Of a stretch of DNA of 54,092 nucleotides, positions 42,989 through 52,093 are shown one piece after another. How positions within the stretch are numbered: the stretch's first letter is position 1; the number at the start of each line of letters is the position of its first letter. This stretch comes from Alistipes sp. Its GTDB lineage: Bacteria > Bacteroidota > Bacteroidia > Bacteroidales > Rikenellaceae. Under the pieces are notes generated by a model. The model made no database searches, was not told the DNA's origin, and saw only the letters and a program-made list of their open reading frames with translations. A program made the translations under genes and the position numbers. The stretch spans positions 1-54,092 of the forward strand of contig JAFQRH010000003.1 in the NCBI GenBank assembly GCA_017410165.1, written 5' to 3'.

Positions 42989-44509
42989 CTAATTGCTTTC
43001 GTTAGGTTGAACAAGTGAGCCGGGCGCCTCTATCTCGTGAATCGGAATCGGCCACACAAAGAGCGGGTGGTCTGCCCGAATCGAGAGCGAACTACCCTCG
43101 GCGAGCGAGTGCGACTGCGGCGTGCGCGTGAAGCCCTCGCCATTGCGGTAGAGCGACCCCCAGCGTTTCAGGTCGTGCAGACGAAAACCCTCCATATAGA
43201 GTTCGCGTACGCGCTCTGCCGAAATCTGCTCGATGAAGTTCTCTGCCGAGAGCGAAATCGAGCCGCCCGAAGCGAATCGCGTCGAACGCAATGCAACCAA
43301 GTCGTTGGTCGCAGCCGAGAAGTTCGGCGACTCGCGACGACAGTAGGCCTCGGCACGTATCAGATACTGCTCGGCGAGGCGGAACGGCTTCGGCATCACC
43401 GTATGGTAAATCAAACTGTTGTTGATAAAATCCTGATTACCGAAGTACTTCACCAGCAACGGCCATTGCAAACCGTGAGCATAACCCGTAGGCAGCGTAT
43501 AGAAATAACTGCCGTAGCGCATATCGCTATCCGAGTAGAGGTCCAACACCCACTTTGCCGGCACATAGTCCGGATAGTAATACGTATAGTCGTTATTGAA
43601 GCCCAAGAAGACCTGACCCAAAGCGCCACCGTACGAGGTTGTCGTAAAGCCCACGCGCCAGATGATTTCGGTCGCCACATCGTAGTTCCACATATAATCG
43701 AAGTAGGTCATCGACGAGGTATAGTACTGCGTAGCCGAGCTCAACGCGAAGTCGCGGCTCTCGATAAGGCGCGTCGAGTAGTCGATGGCCGTCTCCCAAT
43801 CCTGCATATAGAGCGCAACGCGAGCGTGCAACGCATAGGCGGCAGCGAGCGTCATAAATGCACTGCTGTAAGCGTTATCATCCTCGTCGAGCAACTCCTC
43901 GGCACGCTCCAAGTCGTCGAGCACCTGCTCGTACGAGTCGTAGAGCGATGCACGCGGAAGCGGCTGGGCATCGGTATAGGTCGTACGCAACACCACACCA
44001 AGTTCCTCCTTCGCCGTCTTCGGGTCGTACGCCTTGCAGTAGCACTTCAACAACTCCGAGAAGGCGAGTGCGCGAATGGCATAGACCTCACCCGTATAGG
44101 TGTCGAGCGTTTCGAGTTGGGCATCGTCGATGGTTGCAGCCATCACGCCGTCGATGCGTTCGAGGTAGAAGTTGCAGTTGGCGATAATCTGGTAGAGGGC
44201 GGCATAGACGCTCTCGATTTCGGAGGTAGTCGAACGAATCTCCCACTGCCAGAAGTTGCCATACGTATTCGAGTAACCATCCACGGCATATACCAAGTCG
44301 GCCTGCAAATCGGGCAGAATGGTCAGATAGCCACTATACAGCGCACCGCTTTTAAGCAGCGCATAGATTCCCGTCACGGTCTGCTCGGCATCGCTGAACG
44401 TCTTCATCGCATCCTTCTGCGGGATGGCCGACGAAGGCACTTTATCGAGACACGATGTGGCACACAAGGCCGCCATCGCTACAAAAAATATTTTCAGTTG
44501 TCGTTTCAT
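42989..44509 (-). CDS. SusD/RagB family nutrient-uptake outer-membrane lipoprotein
   Basis: 506 residues with a lipoprotein signal (ALCATSC, Cys20). SusD hallmarks: LDKVPSSAIPQKDAMKTFSD, then YALLKSGALYSGYL, the TPR-like helices IRALAFSELLKCYC and YEQVLDDLERAEELL, and the C-terminal RVRELYMEGFRLHDLKRWG and HPLFVWPIPIHEIE. It forms the lid on the SusC channel and binds the ligand before import. It lies 31 nt downstream of susC and 5 nt upstream of the DUF4984-like gene. The ligand cannot be read from the sequence. Confidence 0.95.
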   Translation of the reverse strand: MKRQLKIFFVAMAALCATSCLDKVPSSAIPQKDAMKTFSDAEQTVTGIYALLKSGALYSGYLTILPDLQADLVYAVDGYSNTYGNFWQWEIRSTTSEIESVYAALYQIIANCNFYLERIDGVMAATIDDAQLETLDTYTGEVYAIRALAFSELLKCYCKAYDPKTAKEELGVVLRTTYTDAQPLPRASLYDSYEQVLDDLERAEELLDEDDNAYSSAFMTLAAAYALHARVALYMQDWETAIDYSTRLIESRDFALSSATQYYTSSMTYFDYMWNYDVATEIIWRVGFTTTSYGGALGQVFLGFNNDYTYYYPDYVPAKWVLDLYSDSDMRYGSYFYTLPTGYAHGLQWPLLVKYFGNQDFINNSLIYHTVMPKPFRLAEQYLIRAEAYCRRESPNFSAATNDLVALRSTRFASGGSISLSAENFIEQISAERVRELYMEGFRLHDLKRWGSLYRNGEGFTRTPQSHSLAEGSSLSIRADHPLFVWPIPIHEIEAPGSLVQPNESN

Positions 44510-44540
44510 ATCTCTGTTCTGTCAGTTCTGCATCGGAAAT

Positions 44541-47513
44541 TTAGAAGGTTATATCGACGCCGAAAGTGAATTGGCGTGCCATAGGATATTGTGCCGCATA
44601 GAGGTTGGTCGTACCCTCCGGGTCGAGACCCGAGAATCGGGTAAACGTAAAGAGATTTTGTGCCTGTGCGTAGAATCTCACGCCTCGCATCACACGGCTG
44701 CGCGTGACAAGCCGCTCAGGCAGCGAGTAACTGAGCATCAGGTTTTTCAGTCGCAGGAACGAGGCATCCTCCAACAGGCGGCTGTCAAATTCGGTATATA
44801 CGCCGTGACGCGGAATGTCGGTCACATCGCCCGGCTTCTGCCAACGGTCGAGCAGGCGGCGCGACTGGTTGTACGAAGCAAAACGGCCGTTCGACTCGTC
44901 GAAGTAGCGGTCGTTGTTTATCATCCATCGGTCGGCAACCCAACTGAATTGAGCCGTGAGCGAGAGCCCCTTCCAACTCAACGCCGTACCGAAACCGCCC
45001 TGCCAAGGTGCAAGGTAACTCTTGCCGACGAGCACCTTATCCTCGTCGCGCAACTCGGTCGTCAGTTCGCCATCCTTCGTGTACCAAAGCGCATCGCCAT
45101 TTGCCGGATTCACACCCGCGTAGCGATTGATATAAAACTCGCCGAGCGAATGGCCGACAACGAGTTTCGTGCTCGTGCCCGAACGCTCGTACTCCTGAAC
45201 ACCGTTATATAGTTCGACAATCTCGTTATGGTTGTACGAGAAGTTGGCATTCACGCTCCACGCGAAATCTTTGGTCGATATGAGCGCACCCGTGAGATTC
45301 ATCTCGACACCCTGATTGACCATCACGCCGACATTATCCCAATAGTAGCCGAAGCCCGACGTCGAGTATGGTTCCGGCACCTCCATCAACATATCGGACG
45401 TGCGTTTGTGGTACAACTCCAAATCGACATTCAGTCGATGCCAGAAGCCGAAGTGCAGACCGAGGTTGGTCGTCCACGGACGCTCCCAACCGAGTCGCTC
45501 GTTGCCCGGCTGCATCAGACCCACACCGGCATTGCCCACATAGTCGGCACCGCCGCCAACCAGTGCGAGGTGCTCGTAATTAGGGATTGACGAGTTACCC
45601 GACGTACCGGTCGAGATGGAGATTTGGGCATTGGTGAGCCACAACTTCGCATTCTCCATAAACGACTCGTTGCGCAGATTCCACATAAATCCGACCGACC
45701 AGAAGCCCGCCCAACGACGCGACGAGCCGAAACGCGACGAGCCATCGGCACGCACCGAGAAGTCGGCAAAATAGCGGTCGGCATAGTTATACTCGCCTCG
45801 ACCGAAGAACGAAACAAAGCCGTAGTCCGAGTCGGTCGTATCGCTCCACGATGTAGCGCGCGTACCGGACGAGATGTCGGTCATATGGTCGTTATTCTGA
45901 CCCGCCGTCAGCACACTGAACGCCTCGTAGTGGGTATCCACGCCCTCGTGACCTGCAAGGAAGTTGAAGTAGTGGCGATGGTCCACATCGAAGCGGTAGT
46001 TTATCGTATTGGTGATTGTCAGCGTATAGGAGTCGGTCGAACTGCGCGAGGCAGAGCCCTGACCCTGATTCGGCGCGTAACTCGGCATCGACTGTCCGAA
46101 GCCCGTCGTATGCGAGTAGTCGATACCCACCTGCGAGCGCAACGTCAGCCCCTCAATCGGCACCGCCTCGGCAAACGCCGTCGAGAGGACCTTGTATTTG
46201 TTGAAGGTCACCGGATTGTTCTCCAACCACTCGACCGGATTCTGGCCGTTACCCTTCCACGAGCCATCGGCAATCGAGGCGGTCGAGCCATCGGCGCGAT
46301 ACGGATCCCAATAAGGCATCATAAAACGCGCTGCCGAAATCGGTGTCACGAGCGTATATGCACCCTCCTCCGCTTGGCGAATCTTCTGGTAGTTGAGCAT
46401 CGTATTGGCACCCATTTTGAGCCACTTGCCCATCTTACGCTCGAAGTTGGCGCGCGTCGAGAAACGCTGGAACGACGAGCCGAGAGCCGTTCCGTCCTGA
46501 TTATAGTAGCCACCCGATATGTAGTACGACGTCTTCTCGTCGGCACCCGATACGGCGAGTTCGTAATTTTGCAACAGCGCCGCCGAATTAAAGACCTCGC
46601 GCATCCAATTCACGTCGGTCTGCGCAAGTACGGCGTAATTCTTACCCGCATCCATTCCGATTTGGCGTTCGTACTCGATACGCTCGGCGGTGTTCATCAA
46701 ATCCCACTTCTCGCCACACGCAACCTGCGAAAAGCCGAGTTGCATACGGTACTCGATACGCGGACGGTCGGCAATCTTACCACGCTTGGTAGTGATGACG
46801 ATAACGCCGTTTGCTGCACGCGCACCGTAAATCGAGGTCGAGGATGCATCCTTCAAGACCGAGATGGATTCGATATCGGCGGGGTTAATCGTATTGAAGT
46901 CGCTCGACGCGATAGGCACACCATCGAGGATATAGAGCGGAGCCGTACCCGAGTTGATGGAGTTCGTACCACGAATGGTCATCACGGCAGCGGCACTCGG
47001 CTCGCCCGTATTCGACATCACCGACAGACCCGGCACCTGACCCTGCAACGCTTGGTCGAAGGCGGCGGTCGGTGTCTTTTCGATTTTATCCATCTTCACG
47101 CTCGACACCGAGCCGGTGATGGTTCCCTTCTTGCGCACACCGTAGGCGATGACCACAACGTCGTCGATTGCCTCCGTTTCAGTCTTCATCACAAGGTCGA
47201 ACGTCACGCGACTCTCGCCCGACGGCACCTGCCACGTCACCTCCTCGTAACCGAGAAACGAGAACGACAGCGTATTTCCCGCCGTCGCCTCGATGGCGTA
47301 CGTACCATCCGTCATCGTGGTTTCGCCACGCATTGTCTCCAACTCGACCACTGCCACACCGAGCAACGGTTGGTTGTCTTCGGCCGACACGACCGTGCCG
47401 CTCACCGTCACACGACCCGTCGCGCTACCCTGCGCAAAAAGGGTCGGAGCAGACAAGCCCGACAACGTCATAATCGCACCAAAAATCAGAATAATTTGTT
47501 TGAGTGAGTTCAT
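44541..47513 (-). CDS. SusC/RagA family TonB-linked outer-membrane transporter
   Basis: 990 residues from the ATG at 47513 (MNSLKQIILIFGAIMTLSG; signal peptide ending TLFAQ). A carboxypeptidase-regulatory-like domain (about 35-115: VSGTVVSAEDNQPLLGVAVV) is followed by the plug (about 130-245) with TPTAAFDQALQGQVPGLSVM, IRGTNSINSGTAPLYILDGVP and SISVLKDASSTSIYGARAANG, all typical of SusC. The 22-strand barrel runs to RQFTFGVDITF, ending in Phe. The channel imports oligomeric nutrients with energy from TonB. An ATG 17 codons upstream would lie before the predicted transcription start and is rejected. It heads the nine-gene operon, with its own promoter in the 74 nt after glf. Confidence 0.95.
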   Translation of the reverse strand: MNSLKQIILIFGAIMTLSGLSAPTLFAQGSATGRVTVSGTVVSAEDNQPLLGVAVVELETMRGETTMTDGTYAIEATAGNTLSFSFLGYEEVTWQVPSGESRVTFDLVMKTETEAIDDVVVIAYGVRKKGTITGSVSSVKMDKIEKTPTAAFDQALQGQVPGLSVMSNTGEPSAAAVMTIRGTNSINSGTAPLYILDGVPIASSDFNTINPADIESISVLKDASSTSIYGARAANGVIVITTKRGKIADRPRIEYRMQLGFSQVACGEKWDLMNTAERIEYERQIGMDAGKNYAVLAQTDVNWMREVFNSAALLQNYELAVSGADEKTSYYISGGYYNQDGTALGSSFQRFSTRANFERKMGKWLKMGANTMLNYQKIRQAEEGAYTLVTPISAARFMMPYWDPYRADGSTASIADGSWKGNGQNPVEWLENNPVTFNKYKVLSTAFAEAVPIEGLTLRSQVGIDYSHTTGFGQSMPSYAPNQGQGSASRSSTDSYTLTITNTINYRFDVDHRHYFNFLAGHEGVDTHYEAFSVLTAGQNNDHMTDISSGTRATSWSDTTDSDYGFVSFFGRGEYNYADRYFADFSVRADGSSRFGSSRRWAGFWSVGFMWNLRNESFMENAKLWLTNAQISISTGTSGNSSIPNYEHLALVGGGADYVGNAGVGLMQPGNERLGWERPWTTNLGLHFGFWHRLNVDLELYHKRTSDMLMEVPEPYSTSGFGYYWDNVGVMVNQGVEMNLTGALISTKDFAWSVNANFSYNHNEIVELYNGVQEYERSGTSTKLVVGHSLGEFYINRYAGVNPANGDALWYTKDGELTTELRDEDKVLVGKSYLAPWQGGFGTALSWKGLSLTAQFSWVADRWMINNDRYFDESNGRFASYNQSRRLLDRWQKPGDVTDIPRHGVYTEFDSRLLEDASFLRLKNLMLSYSLPERLVTRSRVMRGVRFYAQAQNLFTFTRFSGLDPEGTTNLYAAQYPMARQFTFGVDITF

Positions 47514-47519
47514 AATCGG

Positions 47520-47551
47520 CAAAGTTAATGCTTTTGTACTAAAAGTACAAA
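47520..47551 (-). promoter_or_regulatory. Promoter of the SusCD operon
   Basis: On the minus strand TTTG (47548-47551), exactly 20 nt, TAACTTTG (47520-47527): an ideal match to the Bacteroidetes promoter. Only 6 nt separate the -7 box from the ATG at 47513, so the message would start at or within about 3 nt of the start codon. Confidence 0.75.
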
Positions 47552-47552
47552 A
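47532..47552. promoter_or_regulatory. Candidate operator overlapping the SusCD promoter
   Basis: ttttgtact-aaa-agtacaaaa, a perfect 9-bp inverted repeat with a 3-nt spacer. It covers the -33 box and most of the spacer up to the -7 box, where a bound protein would block RNA polymerase. No regulator gene is adjacent; the window has no ECF sigma/anti-sigma pair or hybrid two-component gene near this locus. Confidence 0.5.
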
Positions 47553-47587
47553 ACTTTTCGCCAAAAAAACTCCCGAAAAAAAAGATT

Positions 47588-48685
47588 TTAGAGTTCAACC
47601 TGCATAGCACGCTCCACCACCTGATGCATATCGTAGTAGCGATACTCTGCCAGACGACCGCCGAAGATGACATTTCGGCACTCGGCAGCCAACGCCCGAT
47701 AACGCTCGTAGAGTGCGCTATTGCGCTCATCGCCAATCGGATAGTATGGCTCCGAGCCACGTTGCCACTCGCACGGATATTCGCGTGTGATGACCGTATG
47801 CGGGGTCTGCACGCCCGAGAAGTGTTTATGTTCGATGATGCGCGTATAAGGGGTTTCGGCATCCGTAAAATTCATCACCGCCACACCCTGATAGTTCGCC
47901 TGCGGCAGTCGCTCCGACTCGAAGCGCAGCGAACGATACTCCAACTCGCCGTAGCAATAGTCGAAGTAGCGGTCGATTTCGCCCGTATAGACCACCTTGC
48001 GGGCTGCCTGCTCCAACTCGGCGCGATGGTCGAAAAAGTCGCAATCGAGGCGCACATCCACGCCCTCCAACAGACGCTCGATGAGCAGATTGTATCCACC
48101 GACGGGGATACCTTGATATGTGTCGTTAAAGTAGTTGTTATCAAACGTATATCGTACCGGAAGGCGACGAATAATCGAAGCGGGCAGAGCCGAGCACGGA
48201 CGTCCCCACTGCTTCTCGGTGTAGCCCTTGACCAGCGTCTCGTATATGTCGCGGCCGACGAGCGAGATGGCCTGCTCCTCCAAATTGCGAGGTGCGGTGA
48301 TACCACTCTCGCGACGTTGCGACTCGATGCGCTGGCGCGCCTCGTCGGGCGTAGTCACGCCCCACATTGCGTGGAACGTATTCATATTGAACGGCAGATT
48401 AAACAGCCGACCGTGATAGTTGGCAATCGGCGAATTGACGAACGGGCGGAACTCGATGAACGAATTGACAAAATCCCACACGGCACGATTAGAGGTATGG
48501 AAGATATGCGCACCGTAACGATGCACCGCCACCCCATCGACATCTTCGCAATAGAGGTTTCCGCCCACGTGCGAACGACGATCGACGACCAGCACACGCC
48601 GGCCCGCCAATCGCGCACGATAGGCCACCACCGCGCCATACAGACCGGCACCCACTATCAGATAATCGTACGGTTTATGCGTCAT
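47588..48685 (-). CDS. glf: UDP-galactopyranose mutase
   Basis: 365 residues, the usual size. The FAD-binding start is YDYLIVGAGLYGAVVAYRAR, then VLVVDRRSHVGGNLY and VHRYGAHIFHTSNRAVWDFV. Later motifs are FNLPFNMNTFHAMWG, GYTEKQWGRP, IPVGGYN, DYCYGELEYRSLRFE and EYPCEWQRGSEPYYPI, all conserved in Glf. It converts UDP-galactopyranose to UDP-galactofuranose for cell-surface polysaccharide. The protein is cytoplasmic. It lies between sigma-54 and the SusCD operon with 136 nt of upstream spacer; no glycosyltransferases are near, so its polysaccharide cluster is elsewhere. Confidence 0.96.
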   Translation of the reverse strand: MTHKPYDYLIVGAGLYGAVVAYRARLAGRRVLVVDRRSHVGGNLYCEDVDGVAVHRYGAHIFHTSNRAVWDFVNSFIEFRPFVNSPIANYHGRLFNLPFNMNTFHAMWGVTTPDEARQRIESQRRESGITAPRNLEEQAISLVGRDIYETLVKGYTEKQWGRPCSALPASIIRRLPVRYTFDNNYFNDTYQGIPVGGYNLLIERLLEGVDVRLDCDFFDHRAELEQAARKVVYTGEIDRYFDYCYGELEYRSLRFESERLPQANYQGVAVMNFTDAETPYTRIIEHKHFSGVQTPHTVITREYPCEWQRGSEPYYPIGDERNSALYERYRALAAECRNVIFGGRLAEYRYYDMHQVVERAMQVEL

Positions 48686-48821
48686 AATTCTATATATTCC
48701 AATCTTTTAGTCCCCCCTATTCGTTATATCTCCCATCTTCTATCTCCAAACTCCCATCTCATAAATCCTCTCTCGCCGACTCACGTCTATATTGTTACAC
48801 TCTCCACCCCGCCCTGTCGGA

Positions 48822-50249
48822 TTAAATCTCTTTGCGCAGTCGCGCAACCGGAATGGCGAGCATTTCGCGATACTTCGCCACCGTGCGGCGTGCAATGCAG
48901 TATCCGCGCTCGTTGAGCATATTCATCAGTTGCTCGTCGGTCAGCGGACGACGTTTGTCCTCCTCGTCGATGCACTCTTGCAACAGATTCTTTATCTCGT
49001 AACTCGAAACCTCCTCGCCGCTCTGTGTCTGCATCGCCTCCGAGAAGAGCGATTTTAATAGAATTATGCCGAACGAGGTCTGAACATACTTGCTATTTAC
49101 CACACGCGAAATGGTCGATACGTCGAGCCCCGTGCGGTCGGCAATATCCTTCAATATCATCGGTCGCAGACGACTGCGGTCGCCATCCTTGAAGTACTCT
49201 TGCTGGTAGTCGAGAATTGTCTGCATCGTGCGCATCAACGTATCGTGACGCTGCTTGATGGCCGACATAAACCACTTTGCCGAGTCGATTTTGCTCTTCA
49301 CGAAGGCAATCGCCTCCTTATCTTTCTCGCTCACGCGCCCGTCCGCTGCGACCATATTACGAATCACCTCCAAGTAGTGGCGATTGATTTTCAGGTCGGG
49401 AATATTGTACGAGTTGAGCGACAAATCGAAACGACCATCGTGGTAGTCGAGTATAAAGTCGGGAATAATGTACGGCGCACTCTCCACGCCATCCTCCGAA
49501 AACAGGTTGCCCGGCTTTGGCGACAGACGCTGTATCTCCTGCACGGCGGCACGGAACTCCTCCTCGGTCACCGACAGGCGCGTCATCAGTCGCTCGTAGT
49601 GTTTTTTGACAAACTCCTCGAAATGCGAGGCGAGAATCTTGCGAGCCAACTCTTTGGCAGGCGCATCGAGCGGTTGGTTTTCGATTTGCAGCAACAGCGA
49701 TTCGCGCAAGTCGCGCGCACCGACACCGACCGGCTCCAAATGTTGAATAATATCGAGCAGACGCTCCAACTCCTCCACCGACGCCTCGATGCCGAGCGAG
49801 AAGGCGATATCGTCCGAAACGGATTGCAGGTCGCGTCGCAGATAGCCATCGTTGTCGATACTTCCCACGATGAAGACCGCCAATCGCAGGTCGCGCTCCG
49901 AGAGGTTACGGAAGCCGAGTTGCTCGACGAGCGACTCTTGCAACGAGCGGCCGCCCGAAATCTGCACACTGCGCGGACGGTCGTCCTTCGAGTAGTTATT
50001 CACGCGACTCTTATACGAGGGTGCATCATCCTCGCGCAGGTACTCCTCGACCGAGATTTGTTGCGGTTGTTCATCCGCCCGCTCCTCCGACGAGAGGTCC
50101 TCCTCCAAGACGATATTCTCCTCTATCTCCTGCTTTATACGCTGTTCGAGCAACGCAGCAGGCAGCTCCAATAGTTTTATCATCTGAATCTGTTGGGGCG
50201 ACAACTTCTGTTGCTGCAAAAGCGATTGTGTCTGTCCGAGTAGTGCCAT
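48822..50249 (-). CDS. rpoN: RNA polymerase sigma-54 factor
   Basis: 475 residues. Region I at the N-terminus is Gln/Leu-rich (LGQTQSLLQQQKLSPQQIQMIK), followed by an acidic region II, the core-binding domain, the helix-turn-helix, and the RpoN box ARRTVAKYR at 453-461 near the C-terminus. Sigma-54 directs RNA polymerase to GG-N10-GC promoters and needs an AAA+ activator, none of which is encoded in this window. It is downstream of asnS with a purine-rich 269-nt gap (50250-50518) holding the tandem repeat at 50424. Confidence 0.97.
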   Translation of the reverse strand: MALLGQTQSLLQQQKLSPQQIQMIKLLELPAALLEQRIKQEIEENIVLEEDLSSEERADEQPQQISVEEYLREDDAPSYKSRVNNYSKDDRPRSVQISGGRSLQESLVEQLGFRNLSERDLRLAVFIVGSIDNDGYLRRDLQSVSDDIAFSLGIEASVEELERLLDIIQHLEPVGVGARDLRESLLLQIENQPLDAPAKELARKILASHFEEFVKKHYERLMTRLSVTEEEFRAAVQEIQRLSPKPGNLFSEDGVESAPYIIPDFILDYHDGRFDLSLNSYNIPDLKINRHYLEVIRNMVAADGRVSEKDKEAIAFVKSKIDSAKWFMSAIKQRHDTLMRTMQTILDYQQEYFKDGDRSRLRPMILKDIADRTGLDVSTISRVVNSKYVQTSFGIILLKSLFSEAMQTQSGEEVSSYEIKNLLQECIDEEDKRRPLTDEQLMNMLNERGYCIARRTVAKYREMLAIPVARLRKEI

Positions 50250-50423
50250 AATCTCTCTTTTTCAGGTTACATTCGTACACTGCTTCTCTCGACAGGTCTC
50301 CTCCTCTTCGGGCAATGGTGTTGGGTTGGTCACTTTTCGCGAGGGTGTGTCACTCGCCAATTCTACACTAAACCGAGCGCACACAGAGCAATAAATTTCC
50401 ACTTCACTCTCCTCTTCTCTTCT

Positions 50424-50485
50424 CTGCTCCCTCTTCTTTCTCTTATCCTCTCCTCTGCTCCCTCTTCTTTCTCTTATCCTCTCCT
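50424..50485. repeat. Perfect 31-bp tandem duplication in a pyrimidine-rich spacer
   Basis: The unit at 50424-50454 (starts ctgctccctc, ends cctctcct) is repeated exactly at 50455-50485. The surrounding stretch (about 50400-50500) is almost pure pyrimidine on the plus strand, so purine in the direction of the asnS-rpoN genes. The rest of the 50250-50518 gap shows nothing recognisable. Confidence 0.9.
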
Positions 50486-50518
50486 CTTACCCCCCCTCTG
50501 AGAGGTGGGTTGTTGCGA

Positions 50519-51898
50519 CTAAAACTCTGCGTTGTTCAACGTACGAGGGAACGGAATCACGTCACGGATGTTGCCCATACCGGTCACGAACAACAACAGA
50601 CGCTCGAAGCCCAAACCGAAGCCCGAGTGCGGAGCCGAGCCCCAACGACGGGTATCGAGATACCACCACATATCCTTCTCCGGAATGCCGAGCTCCTCGA
50701 TTCTTGCACTTAACTTGCCATAGTCTGCCTCACGCTCCGAGCCGCCGATGATTTCGCCGATTTTCGGGAACAATACGTCCATAGCACGCACCGTCTTGCC
50801 GTCCTCGTTTTGTTTCATATAGAAGGCCTTTATCTCCTTCGGATAGTTGATGAGGATAACCGGACGCTTGAAGTGCTCCTCGACCAGATAACGCTCGTGC
50901 TCGCTCTGCAAATCGCAGCCCCACTCGCACGGGAACTCGAACTTGCGGCCCGACTCTTTGAGGATGCGGATACCCTCCGTATAGTCCAGACGAACGAAGT
51001 CGTTATCCAAGACGAAGTTCAGTCGCTCGATAAGCTCCTTGTCCCACATCTTGTTCATAAATTCGAGGTCCTCACGGCAATTTTCGAGCGCGTAGCGGAT
51101 AAGATATTTAAGAAAATCCTCTGCCAAATCCATATTGTCCTCCAACTCGTAGAAGGCCATCTCCGGCTCAATCATCCAGAACTCTGCCAAGTGGCGCGGC
51201 GTATTGGAGTGCTCGGCGCGGAAGGTCGGGCCGAAGGTGTAAATCTGGCCGAGCGACAGCGCACCCAGCTCACCCTCCAACTGACCCGAAACGGTCAAGC
51301 TGCACGACTTGCCGAAGAAGTCCTGCGCGTAGTCGATTTTGCCCTCCTCCGTACGCGGAAGGTTGTTCATATCGAGCGTCGTCACCTGAAACATTGCACC
51401 TGCGCCCTCACAGTCCGAAGCGGTGATGAGCGGCGTATGCAGGTAGTAGAAGCCCTTATCGTTGAAATACTTGTGGATTGCGTAAGCCATTGCGTGGCGA
51501 ATACGCAACACAGCGCCAAAGGTATTCGTACGCGGACGCAGATAGGCGATGTCGCGCAAGAACTCCAACGAGTGGCCCTTCTTCTGCAACGGATAGGTCT
51601 CGGGGTCTGCCGTGCCGTAAACCTCAATCTCGGAGGCCTGCACCTCGACGCCCTGACCAGCACCAAGACTCTCGACCAGCGTACCGCGAACGCATACGCA
51701 GGCACCCGTCGTTACGGGTTTGAGTGTCTCCTCGGCAATCTTCTGCAAATCGACCACAATCTGAATGTTCGCCACGCACGAACCGTCGTTCAGCGCGATG
51801 AATGCGACATTTTTGTTACCACGTTTGGTTCTAACCCAACCCTTCACAACAACCTCCGTGTTGTAGGCGGTAGATTTCAACAACTCTGCAATTCTCAT
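50519..51898 (-). CDS. asnS: Asparaginyl-tRNA synthetase
   Basis: 459 residues, the usual length. The OB-fold anticodon domain (about 1-115) starts [20 protein letters not shown]. The class II catalytic core shows motif 2 ([12 protein letters not shown], then [15 protein letters not shown]) and motif 3 ([21 protein letters not shown], shortened as [12 protein letters not shown]). The Asn-specific marks include [15 protein letters not shown]. It charges tRNA-Asn. It is divergent from the GH2-like gene at 52094; a weak promoter box is at 51984. Confidence 0.97.
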   Translation of the reverse strand: MRIAELLKSTAYNTEVVVKGWVRTKRGNKNVAFIALNDGSCVANIQIVVDLQKIAEETLKPVTTGACVCVRGTLVESLGAGQGVEVQASEIEVYGTADPETYPLQKKGHSLEFLRDIAYLRPRTNTFGAVLRIRHAMAYAIHKYFNDKGFYYLHTPLITASDCEGAGAMFQVTTLDMNNLPRTEEGKIDYAQDFFGKSCSLTVSGQLEGELGALSLGQIYTFGPTFRAEHSNTPRHLAEFWMIEPEMAFYELEDNMDLAEDFLKYLIRYALENCREDLEFMNKMWDKELIERLNFVLDNDFVRLDYTEGIRILKESGRKFEFPCEWGCDLQSEHERYLVEEHFKRPVILINYPKEIKAFYMKQNEDGKTVRAMDVLFPKIGEIIGGSEREADYGKLSARIEELGIPEKDMWWYLDTRRWGSAPHSGFGLGFERLLLFVTGMGNIRDVIPFPRTLNNAEF

Positions 51899-51983
51899 TT
51901 TTCGTATATTTTTTTGTTATTTGTTTTCCGTATCGGCTTGTGCGCACCGCTCATTGTTCGACGCACACTCCACTTCCAATCGG

Positions 51984-51991
51984 CAAAGTTA
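51984..51991 (-). promoter_or_regulatory. Candidate -7 box of asnS
   Basis: TAACTTTG on the minus strand matches the consensus, but no TTTG stands at the right distance upstream. It would give a leader of about 80 nt. Confidence 0.35.
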
Positions 51992-52029
51992 TAAAATTAT
52001 TATTTTATACAGATGCTTTTTTGCGGGAT

Positions 52030-52063
52030 TTTGAGCGCAAATACAACTTTTCTTCTATCTTTG
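52030..52063 (+). promoter_or_regulatory. Promoter of the GH2-like/rlmH operon
   Basis: TTTG (52030-52033), 22 nt, TATCTTTG (52056-52063). Leader of about 25 nt before the ATG at 52094. Confidence 0.5.
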
Positions 52064-52093
52064 CAGAAATAAAACCGCAAAATACTCGCATAA

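Noticed and set aside
45624..47507. 627-codon plus-strand ORF over susC
   Set aside because: It is the opposite strand of the clear SusC gene; the translation is Arg/His-rich with no domain and no start context.
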